A stretch of DNA of 64,000 bases, from contig JAJAPZ010000001.1 in NCBI GenBank assembly GCA_020523905.1, forward strand, positions 62,001 to 126,000, in the 5' to 3' direction. Below are positions 49,801 through 61,800 of this stretch, piece by piece (the first letter of the stretch is position 1; every line of letters starts with the position of its first letter). The notes under the pieces were generated by a model, which saw only the letters and a list, made by a program, of their open reading frames with translations, was not told where the DNA came from and made no database searches. A program made the translations under genes and the position numbers. Source of the stretch: Candidatus Obscuribacterium magneticum. GTDB taxonomy: Bacteria > Elusimicrobiota > Elusimicrobia > F11.

Positions 49801-52800
49801 TCCAAGGCCTCTCTTGAAATGTTCTTTTCACAGGAACCCGAAGTTCAGGCGCGCGTATTGGATCAAATGGCCGACATTTTGGATCCCGTGGAAAGACGGA
49901 TCGTGCAACTGAGGTTCGGATTGGACCCCTTTTACCGGGGGTTTGAGCTCGAATACGACGACATCGCCACCATCCTCGCTTTTGAAAATCCCGCTGGAAC
50001 GGCCCTGAGTTGTCAAGGGGTGGAAATGAGATTCAACAAGACCGTCATGCCCAAGTTCACCCACGCGGTGATGGCGGCGTCGAAAGCCAAGGCGGGAAGG
50101 GCCTGGGACAAATTCATAGAAGGGTTATGGAGCCAAAAACCGGTGGAACCGGAGCCCTTCGTCACCTTCGTCCAAAAAACCGAGATCCTTCTCACGATCG
50201 GTCAACACCTCACCCTTCCAGTGCTACCGGTCTGGGAGGGAAAAATTATCCATATTCTTGTCGACGAATGGAGCCCCGCCATTCAACGGCCCAAATCCCC
50301 GTCGTCCCGCTACCTGCCGCCGGATCCCCGGTCCGCCGACACCGCCATGCCCTATGATGTTTTCCTCAACGTCCACGTCGTCATCCGGGTGCCGAAAAAA
50401 GGATTCACGCGACATCCCTCGGCCATCTTCTACGTCCAATTCCAAAAGTCGGCCGATGGAAAAATCCGCCAGGTGCAGACCGACAACCTGCTGGAGCCGG
50501 AGGAGTCCCCGCCAACGGTGTCCGCTCGGCCAGCCCCTTCGAGCAAAGCCAGCCAAACCTTTGTAGTTGCATTTCTCAGCGTTTTCATTGCCGCGCAGGG
50601 GATTCACACTTCCCTCTCTCTCCTTCTGGCTTTCGCGGTCATCACCTTTTCCCTTTGTATCCGCGCCTTTTCATGGCACATCGCGGAATTGATTCTGCAC
50701 GGGAAGATTTTCCCCGTGCTATCGAAAGAACCGGGATTACTCTATGTCGACACCAAATCAAACCAAATCCACTTCAATTTTAAGATCTTTAATCTCACCC
50801 TGGCGCGGTTAATAAGAAGCGGCGGAAGAGAGCGAATATGGGGAGTTGGGTTGGCTGCCGTGGGCTATCTTTTCACTTTGGCAGGGCTCGTTTTCTCCTT
50901 CCATCATGAATTGATTCATAAGATAAAGGGGTTCAAATCGGAATTGGCAGCTTACGGATTGGAGCTGCTGATACTCTTTACAGCCATCGCCTTGACTTAT
51001 AACGCCGGTATACCCTGGTATGTCCCTTGGGGCGTTCTCTTAAGCTTCAATGCCTTATCCGCCAGCCTTTCTATCAAGGACATCACGAAATCGCTGGGCA
51101 TCAGCGAAACCGCCGCCACTGAATTGACGGGTCGCCAGAAGAGAGCGCAACAACGCCGGTTTGAGAGCCGATTAACAACAATCGTCGGTCTCGCACTCAT
51201 CATCGGTTTACTGGCGGCGGGCATCCTTATAAACATTCATATTCTTCCAAATCAAAAATTCATCAACGTGGGAGAGGGCCGTCTCCTCCTCTTTGTGGTG
51301 GGATACACCCTTCTTCTATTTCTCCTTAAATGGATTCTTACTAAGACACGTCAACCAGGCCGACCCGACCTGGAGCGTGACATGTTCGTGAACTTCTTTT
51401 CCTGGATTCCTTCCCTGGCGGATAGTTCTCTCAACGCTTGGAATCTTCGCGCTGAGAAAGAAATCTTAAAATCCTTGGTGTCTCGCGGATTTCAAAAGAC
51501 GCACTTATTGAAGAATCAAGGTCTGGCGAATCGACCAACCGCGGATCTTAAAAGTGACATTCGTGACTTCCGAATCCGATCCGCAGCCGATTTAAGGCTG
51601 TTCCTCATTTTAGCCGGTCTGCTCGTGAAGGGTGAGCAAAAGAGAAGAGAGCGCAAATCCATCGCTCCAACCACGAAAGGGAAAATTGACCGTTTGATTG
51701 TCACCCTCTTGTCAGGAGAGATCTCGATTAAAAAAGCGACGGCGGATTTCCTCGATCTCTTTCAACAAGAGCTGGGGATCGCTCGCCTGAAAAGTTGGCG
51801 AGACATTTTCAAGGAGCCCATCCAAAATCTTCTCGAAGACTATAGCCGTAGTTTCCATGCGCGGTTCTCCGCCCACTTGCCTTCCAGTAACTCCACAGTT
51901 CCTCCCCGCTCAAGGGGGGAGGTCGCCACAGGCGACTCGCCGTGGCGAGACAGGAGGGGGGCTTCCGTCCTAACCCCTCCCCTTTCCCCTCCCCACCCTG
52001 GGAGGGAAATCATTTTTGACCGAACTCCACTAATCAAAAAAGTGATTTACGGGGTCCTCAGCTTTGACACGACGAGGTTCATCTTCTCCTATGGATTCTG
52101 GCTTGTTATGGGGCTTTTGGCGTGGGGACCGACCGGGGCGGTTCTCTGTTTCCTCCTCATTCGGTATCTGGTTGATCCCGTTTATAAAGGTCTCCTGGCA
52201 AATTTGAAAGGATCCATCCAGGGAGAAAAGGGGATTATTCCTTTGAGCCCGCTTCCCTACGGCTTGAATAAAACTCTTCCCCAAACCAATTGGGCTGAAA
52301 TCCAGAGGGCGTACGATGAGTTGATCTCCCTCAGCTTCAAAGAAGAGAGGAAGAACCCATGGTTCCGGCTGATCCTCTTGGAAAAGGTGCTGAGGAAAAT
52401 CCCCGGCCAAGAGGATTTGGTCGCTCTGGTCACCGCCCTCAAAACGGAAGTGGCCAGCCGCGCGGCGCGTTCCACACGGAGAGAAACCTGGGATTCCCTC
52501 ATGAAAACCGCTCGCGACCTCGGCTGGGATTTATCCCAACCCGAGATTCGCTTTCTCCTAAGAGCTCTCGAGCTGCCTCGGCGGCGCCCCTCAAGATGGT
52601 CCATGAATCCTCAGCAAATGAGGCTCCAGGTTCAAAGCAAAGGCCCCATGTCAATTTTTTTACAGATCCTCGCCGACTCTCTACGCCGGGCGCCCTTGTT
52701 CACCCTCCGCTGTGTCGTCAGCATCCCCACGAGTGTTCTTCGAGCTTTGTGCCGATGGTTCGGGCTTGACTTGTGCGATCGCCTATTATTTGCATTGAAC

Positions 52801-55800
52801 AACAAATGGGGGACCCTCCTGGGATTTGCCGCCAAAACCCATCCTTCGCAACGGGTGGACTCGCGCGAGATGACCCAAAGGCCCCCCTTCCGAGACCCTT
52901 CAGAAAATGAATTCGGCAAAGGGGTTCTTATAAATCAACTTGAGCAGCTTAACCAGCCGGGGCTTAAGCCCCTCATTGAATTCCTCCGCGTGCGCGTCAC
53001 CGTTAAACTGGAACCCTTTATCGACAAAAGCTGGCTGCCTTGGCAAATGCGTTTGATCCATTGGCGGCAAATCGCCCCCCTTCCTGATGGGCGGTATGAG
53101 TTCGATCTCGAAAACAACACGCTTCTGCTCAGCTCACGAATGCCTGACGATCTAAACCTCCTGGCGGCGCTGAAGCTTCTCTCACTCGCTTTCCGGCACG
53201 AGGTTATCCGGGGAGAAAAACAAAACCTGCATCTGGCTGAACCCCGAATATTTCCTTTTATCTGGGCGACCTACCGAACCCTCATTAAAAAACGCTGGGC
53301 CGAAGCTGTAACTTTCATTCAAAGTTTTTGGGGGGGAAATAAAAAAGCCTCCCGTGCTGAGGATTCGTTCAAAGACCGCGAACCCATCTTAGGTCTTCTC
53401 TATTTAATCTCCGTGTTTCCTCACACGCTGTGGGGGCGCGTGTATTCGTCTCCCCAAAAACCCGGCGTCCTTTACTCGTATCGCCCCCCGCCGACACTCT
53501 ATCCTTTCGTCAAGGCGCGGGAAAACTTCATGGTCGCCCTTTATCTTATTCTCAATTGGATATTTAACGGTTTTATCGGGAGGACCAATCAAAAAGAGAT
53601 CGGGGGCCTTAAACCTCGTTCCCACAGCCGGGTGGTGATCCTGTGGGGACTGCTTCGGCCCGTTTTGTCCCATCTTGGACTGGCCATCGCCTTCGCCAGT
53701 TTCTTCATTGCCATCTTCGCCGGCCTGGTTCTTCACCTGGACCTCAGCTTCTTAAATGCGTGGGCGATCTGGTTCAAAGAGGTGTTGAGCTTTGTCAATT
53801 TTCTCTATTTGGGAGATTTGGTGAATCTGGTCTGGGGCGTTTGTCAATGGGCTTATGAGGGGTTGCATTATATCATGGCCATTCCACTGCATCATCTGAA
53901 GGAATTCTTCGTTTGGATATGGGCTTTTCTGGCGCCGATACGAATCTTTTTCGTGCAAACGTTTATCCCGCTCTTTTATCAATATATTATTCCCACATTT
54001 CTTTTCCTTTGGGGCCTGCTGTACGGTTATCTGGTTTACAAAGCCCGCATTGGTAAGTTCCTGATCCAAAACGCCTCCAATATCGCTGCCGCTCCGTTTG
54101 TCAGTGTCTATGCCTTGTCCACGAGAGCTCTCTATCTTGTCAGGGACGTTCCCGTTAATGAAGCTTGGATTGAAAAGGTGTCAGACGGGATCCGATGTGT
54201 TTTCCATTGGACCCGGTTCTTCTGGATCCCGCTATTCATTCTATTGTATGGATTTCTCCATCTCACAGGACTTGCCTGTTTGATCGCCATTCTCGGACTC
54301 ATCTCTTACCCCTTCCTGGATTTAAGAACGGTCATCGTCGTCATCCAAAGCCTGGGCATCCCTTTTAATCCCATTATGTACGTCGGAATCACAGCGGTGA
54401 TGATCGGTCTTCCCTATTCATGGTTTTACTGGACATTTGAAAAATTCATCAAGGTGGCATTCAGGGAAGTGACTCCCCGAAAAATCCGGAATACTTTTGC
54501 GGCCTGGGCCTCCCTTCTACTTATCTTGACGGTCGCCTTCCCCCTGGGAGTGCGTTACGTTCTTAAGCAAAACCCCTTTCACTCCGCCGCCGTCACACGG
54601 CACAACGAATGGGCCGCGGTCTCCCTTTGGCGGCAGGCCGAACTCTGGACACAAACGCCCCTCCTAAAAGCCGCCTTGGACGAAACGTTATCGGAAATGA
54701 AAAAGGAGGCGTCGAAGGAATTGGCTCCTGAAGAAGCGCGGGCGCTCGAGCTCCAGATAAAAGAATTTCAAGAAAAATTATCCGGCGGGCAGGTGGCCGT
54801 CCTTCGGGATCGGCTTTTGGGCTCGCCCTTTAAAGGCCTGGAGGTCATCGCCGATCCCCATTCCGGATACCCCATCATCATTCCGTCCCAGGTCTCCTCC
54901 AAACATCAAACGCACTCCGAGAAACTCACCCTCCATAGCAGCCTCGCCCTCCGGCGGGCGGTGACGCCGGTGTGGCTTAAAGCACACAAAGGGGAGATCT
55001 TCCGCGCTTTGGAAAACAAAAACCCGGCCCTCTATCGAAACGCCGTTTTCTTCGAATACTTTTTCCAACTCGTGGGAGACGAACGAAAATCCCTCTATCA
55101 AGCCTTGACGCCCGAAGAGTGGAAAACAATCTTAATCCACATGATGGACACGATTGAAGACCCCATTGTTTACGGATCCTTCAGCGCCAATTACCGCCAG
55201 CAAACCCTGGCCGCCGACGTTTTAATCAACTTCTTCACCGATTCCCATGACGGAGAATATCAGCAGCTATCTCGGGAGTTGGGTCCCCGTCTTTCGGACA
55301 TGGATGTTTCCAACGCCATCGCTGACATCCGCATCAAAATCAACCGCCTCAAGAAAAAAATCGGTACCGGTTCTCAAGGGGCCACCTCTTCTTCCGGGGC
55401 ACCAGTCTTCATGGTATTTTTATTCGTCAACTGGTTATGGAATCTCATTTGGGGGAGAAGGAAACCCGCGTCATCTTCGGCGCGGGTTGTTTCTCCAGAA
55501 CTCAAAGCTGGAGACCGCGAGTTCACCAATGAAGACTGGGAACGGGGGCGGACGTTGGTTGAAGTCATTCTTCCCGGCCTCTGGTATGGAAACATTCCTG
55601 GAAACGTGGAGGAATTCATTCATGACATGCGACACTTATGCATTTACGCATTTAGAGATTCCGCGGTTACCTTTTCGGGATTTAAGTACGATCCGCTTTA
55701 CCACCGTTTTTTAGGCGACGATGTTTTGCTTGTGTGCGCGCGGATGCTTGAATCTTTCCGTTCTCTCGCCCAGGCGATGTCCGATTTGCCGCCGGCCGAT

Positions 55801-58800
55801 CGATACGATGAAAAGCTGATGGCATTGAAAAAACCGAGAACATTTGATTTTACAAATTATGGATGGATTCTCATGGATAGGGTCCTCCAATACCGTGACA
55901 AAGGCCAGGATGTCGGCGCCATTCTCCGCTACCTCCACAGCGTTTCGCCAACCTTCATTGAAGTTGCCGAAGAGCTCATGCCCATACTTGAGCGCATCAT
56001 CGATTTTGTGGCATCCCGCCCCTCTGAACTCATCGGAAGTTTATCCGACTGTATGAGTCGACTCGGGAGCCAAACGTTTAGGGTGAAAAAATTAGCTGCT
56101 GAATCTGATCAAATCCCCAAAAATTTGGGGCTGGAAATTGCCAACGCTAAATCTATTCTCCTAGCCCTGGACAGCCAATTAGGGTCCGCCCGCGCGCGGT
56201 CGCATGAAAATCGCCGGGTCAGTATCGAACCCATAAATGCCATAGCTCGATATTTAGATGACGACGTAGGCCTCAAGGAAATCAGGTTGTGGGTTGATCT
56301 ATTGTTAAAGGGCGACCCCCAATTATTAAAAATGCTACGGGAGACAAAACTTTCGGAGCGGATCGAATCATTTCTTCATGCGCTCTCCCAGCACCGGGAC
56401 CAGTATCCCTTCCCGGGCGGCGATATCGACAGGGCCTTCAAACGCATCCTGGCCTCCCGAGGGATTGACACCGAAGGGGGAGAAAGAAGCGGTACCGGTT
56501 CTCTAGGGGACAGGGTTAAGAAGCAGGTGCAAACGCCAGCGGAGAATGGGGCACTCACCGAAGAGAGTGATCCCTCCTCCATGCTTGTCGCCAACCGCAC
56601 ACGGGCGGAGGCGAAACGGCGTGGATGGACAAATAAATTTTGGACGGAAGTTCTCTTCGCTCCTGATTACGAATTCCTAACCACCTTCCGGCCCGATGTG
56701 CTTATTCCCGATCACCCCGGGCCGTGGCGGAAACACGCGCTGCGCATCGTCGGGCTTTCCGCCATCCAAATTTTTGTCCTCAGCGTCCCCATCCTCATCA
56801 CTTGGGGAACGGGGCTCTTATTCACCGGAAACATCACGGAGATTTTGATTTACGCCATCGGTTATTTCGCGATCGGGGTGGCCTTTGGCCTGGCCCTCAT
56901 CAATCCCTGGCTTCAACTGCGCGGATGGCAGAAGGCGCTGCTCTTTTCGGTTTATCTCCCCAACGTCCTCGGGCATGGGATCTACAACTTCTTTATCCAC
57001 CCGGCGCCGCTGACGAGTGAGGAAATCAGGGGGTTAAGAGACAGTGCCGATGTCGAGAGACACGGCGGGAATTCCACGGAACATTCCTCCAAACAGCGGG
57101 CGAAATCCATTGTCGAACGGACATCGGGAATTCCAGGACGGAAATCCCAAGCACAGGAACGGGAAATTGAAGGGATCGTTGAGTATCTCGTCGAAAAGAA
57201 ATTACGAAAGCACGGACCGCTTCTCATTGCGGTGGATGGAGATCGACCTTCGTTCAATTCCTTTTTCATTGAGGCGTTGGTTGAAAAATTGACCCCACAG
57301 CACAGGGCGTTTGTCATCCACGGACCTCAGCCCATGATCACCCTGCAGGAAAACCCTGAATATTCGGGGAGGGCCCCCTGGAGCGAAACGGCGGAAAAAA
57401 TCCGATACGAGATCGACTCTTGTAACGAAGATTTTATTTTTGTCGAAGGCCCCCGCGTTTTTAATATCTGTCGAGAGACATCCTTCCGGACCGATGACTT
57501 CGACGCGAAAATCCTCGTTCGAGCCGATGACCGCGCCAACGAACTTTTAATTCGTTTGGCTGGAATTAAACGACCCGCAACTTTAGAAGCTATCACACCC
57601 AATATATATCCCGAAGACATCGTGCCCCGTTATGATATCGCGATGAGCGCGAGCGTCGTATTCGGCGACCAGCAGGTTCTGGATTATCTTCCGCTCCAAC
57701 ACGGCCAAAGCATTTGGATCAATCCTTCGATCGGACGAAAACGCCGGGATCTTGAGATCGGCGGGAAAGTGTTTCAAGGTTGCCACCTTGTTTTTCATCA
57801 GGTTCCAGGCGTCTCTGGAGGATTGGCGGTTTCCGACGATTTCGACGAAAATCGCATTCAAGCGATCGAGGCCTTGGGCGAACGGGGGGTTCCTTTTAAC
57901 GGCGAATGCAAAGTCTCCGTCGTCCCCAACGAAGATATTCATATCGCCTTATTCAACGACCCTGCCCGCGTGCAGGGCAACGCCGTCTTTTTTGAACATG
58001 TAAACAGCCAGTTTCGCAGCATCAACCAAAGCGTTCGCTTCTATTTAGTCAATGAAGGTGATTTGGAGTTAATGGAAAGTTCAGACGGTGAGAAACACAC
58101 CGTTTTAAAGCGGGCCCTCGCGATTCAAGGGGGAAAATTGTTTCTTGATGTGTTCGAAAGGCCGCTGTTTTTGCACGCCATCGTGGAGCCGTCCGACTTC
58201 CTGCGCCTTCAAATCGAAAAGACGGACACGCTAATCGTTCCTTCAAGAAAAACACTTGATATGAGCCGGGACCGCCAACGGCAAATGCAACTCTTGTCAG
58301 CGTACGGTTTGCCGGCGGGCGGGGAGCTTAAGCCTCCGACCGTAGATTTAAACGGAGCGAAGGTCCCTTATTTCGTTGAACAACCCATAAAAATTGACAG
58401 TCCGGAATTTCAAAACGCACACGAAATCCGCCTTATCGTCGTGAAAAAGTTTGGATCGAAATCATCCTCATCTTTATCGATTCAATCCGAAATTGCATCG
58501 GTGCCTTTGATGCGGGCGGATGACCCCCCGTTGCGGGCTCGTCTATTTCTGGATGATTATTTAATGGCCCTGCGTGTCGCCCCCCTCCGCCCTCTAACCG
58601 CGGAAGAACGGAAACGGTTTCAGATGAAGCTGCGGTCGCTCGCCATTGAAGCGGCTGATGCGCTGGTCAATCGGGAAGGAATGGAGACGGACGTCTTGGC
58701 TGTTGATTTGGGATTGGGCGAACCCTCCGATAAGGATGGGCTCCCCCGGGTATTCATCCGGGGCGTATCAACAATTTTTGATGTCGATGAGACCATCGAA

Positions 58801-61800
58801 TCGATCTGCGCGGCCCCGCCGCGTCACAAGGAAAAGGAAAGGCATTACCGTTATTTCAAAAAATGTTTCCAGTATATCGTCGCGGCCGCACGAAAATGGT
58901 TCAGAGATCGGCCTGGATCAGAAGCATATGAAGGACCGCTGGCCTGGACAGGACTACCGAAGTCTGACCAGGAGGCTTTGCAATCTCTCTGGTCCGGTTT
59001 GAGCTGGACGGCCGAAGGGCGGCTCGAACTTTCCTGCCGCAAGAACATGGCTCGGTTACAGGAGCTATTCTTCACTCACCGGGGTTTCAACCGCGATTTC
59101 CAATCCATCGCCGCCGGGACATTCAACGAATTGGAAAAGCGGGCGAACGAAGCCTTTGAAAAAATAAGAGCGTTGATGAACGCTTCCGAACTGGAGACTT
59201 CTCAGCGTATGGCGCATAACGCCCTCGATAATCTTCTCAAGCATGGAGAAGGGAAGGGCGCCTTTTTGATGCGTTTAAAGTTTATGGATGAAAAACACGC
59301 AACTTTCACTTTCATCCTGCTTGATCGCGGAGCCGGGTTTGTATCGGAGGATGGCTTGCACGTTCCCATCCATGAAGCTGTCAAACATGGTGTTTCATTT
59401 CGAAACCTCGCTCAGGGGAAAGGCGTCGGCCTTTATGAAATATTTTCCCGAGCAGACGATATGGGCTTGTTAACCGTCGATCGATGCGAAGCCGTCCCGC
59501 AAGCTTATTTTTGGAAGAAAGGGGATCCCGAAGAGGTCCCTTGGACATCGGCTCCTGTTCCAAGCGGAACCCTTCTCGCGTTTCGAAAGAGGATCACGCA
59601 CCAATTGCCGGCCCACCAGCTGCAGAACGCCTATCCCGTTTCTGAAAATCCTTTAGGTTGGCTGCAGGAGTGCATGTTCCATCTAAAGGAAGGAGGGCGA
59701 ATCCTGGGAGAGGATTCCCGCTGGTCCGGGGTGGTGAAAAAAATCGAAGGCTCTCGCAGTCAAATATTATCGCTGTTAGACATCAGTAAAATCGAATTGA
59801 GCGACCACCGGGAAGTGCCCGCTCGCAATATCGAGCGCAATTTCGACACTGTTTATCAAATTCAGGCCGGGCTGGAGCGGCTGATCATGGATGTGGAATC
59901 CAATCATCATTTAACCGACACAAATAAATCCGCATTGGAATCACTTCATGCCGCTGGTAAATTGTTGGAACAATTCGTGGATTACGTCCGAACCGCCAGA
60001 TCCCGTCCGGGCCAATTCGAATTGGAATTTGAACCCTCTCCCGTCCTTGGGCCTTATAATGAAGCGATTTTTACCCAGTTCATTCGGGACACACGCGTCG
60101 TCGAAAAAACTCTTAGACGCCTCTACGGTCAACACGCTCGAGCCTTGGCCATCAAAAAGGTCAGCATCGCTTATTATCACTCGGGAAGTAACCGGGTCGC
60201 TTACGCCTGGCACGTCACCTTTCGGAATCCCTCATTTCCACCGATGAACCTCATTATGAAAGCGAGTTTGCGGAACGGTGAATCCGAGATCATTCATCAA
60301 ACTCAAGCGCGTCTTGCAAAATTTCTTCTGGGAAATCCCAATGATTTTATCGGGGTATTGCCGGACGGCAGGGTCGTCGTCACCGGGCCCTTATTTACAG
60401 GACCGAATTTTCAGGAGATTTTGATCGATCATTATTCGGGCCGAAATCGTCTGCATACCACTTCAGGCCAGCTCTTCGCTATTCAAACCGAAATCGTCCG
60501 AGTCTGCGTGGAAACATGGATGAAGTTGGGGGGGCATTTTATTTCGGACCCCAATCCATCTCAATTCGTCGTGAAGATCACCGATGGCAAGAGCCCCAAT
60601 ATTCGGGTTTGGCTCATTGACAAGGGTGGACTCTCCTCAACGGGAAACCCCGGAATCGACAATCTCGTTCTGGTGCCTCGGGGCGAGTCCGAACTCGCCA
60701 TAGCATTGGAAAAAAGCGAAGAAACGCTGATCGACGATTACAACGGGCTCGCCAATGAGGGGCGTATCAGAGAATTTATAAACGATGCGATCGAGCGTTT
60801 TGAACCAAAAAGGTTGATATTCCGCCTCATCGGCAATATGAACCTCGACGACCTGCCTCCATCGCATCAATTTGAATATTCGTTGGATCCAAAAGCTCTC
60901 GTTTTGGGCGTTCGTAAAGCTTTGGGGAAAGACGGAGCTTGCAGTTTTTGGCGCAATTACCTTCTTACCCGAGTTGATTTCGATGCATTCCGCTGCGAAA
61001 AAGTCGATTTGATTGATGCTGAAGTCAATCGTTTCCTCGCCGACCCGATTGGATATTGGGAGGAAGGAAAGGCAATGGGGTCAGGCTCAACTCTTGTGGC
61101 CAACCGCACACGTGCCGTAGCGGCAAGGCGGGGGTGGACAAATAGATTCTGGACCGAGGTTCTCTTCGCTCCGGACTACGAATTCGTCACCAGCTTCCGG
61201 CCCGACGTCTTTCTTCCCGATCACCCCGGGCCGTGGTGGAAACATGCCCTGCGTACCGTGGGCCTTTCCGCTATTCACGCTTTTGTCCTTAGCGTGCCCG
61301 TCCTCATCACCTGGGGATCGGGACTCCTATTTACCCATAGCTTCGCCGAGATTCTGATTTATGCGCTGGGGTATTCCGCCATTGGGGTGACCTTAGGGAT
61401 GGCCCTCATCAACCCGTGGCTTCAACTGCGCTGGTGGCAGAAGGCGCTTCTCTTTTCCGTTTACCTTCCCAACGTCCTGGGGCACGGCCTCTACAACCTT
61501 ATCTTTCGTCTGGCACCACTCACAGCGGAAGAACCTCGAGGATTAGATCCGGATTCCAAAACCAGAGAAGACCTGGAAGTGGCGCAATTAATCACGAAGG
61601 CGGCAGAAAAAGTGGTGCCGGAAATTATTAGCGCCCAAAATAGCGCCCTGCCGTTAACGGATGAAGAAATAGCCCGAAGCTTTTGGAGCAAGATTCATGC
61701 CACCGTCCGTCCTCAACAAATGGAGTTGGTGCGGTGCGTCCTGGGATCCTTATTGGCGGCAACCGGTAAGGGCCTTCCTCTCGTGACTTCATCCGCGAGG

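Larger units (their letters stand above)
30400..60798. repeat. Right arm of the giant perfect inverted repeat
   Basis: Mirror of 1-30399. Genes on this arm are on the + strand, so the two arms are divergently transcribed away from the axis at 30399/30400. The right limit (60798) is set by the window edge on the other arm and is not a biological boundary: the giant reading frame runs straight across it into single-copy sequence. Confidence 0.97.
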
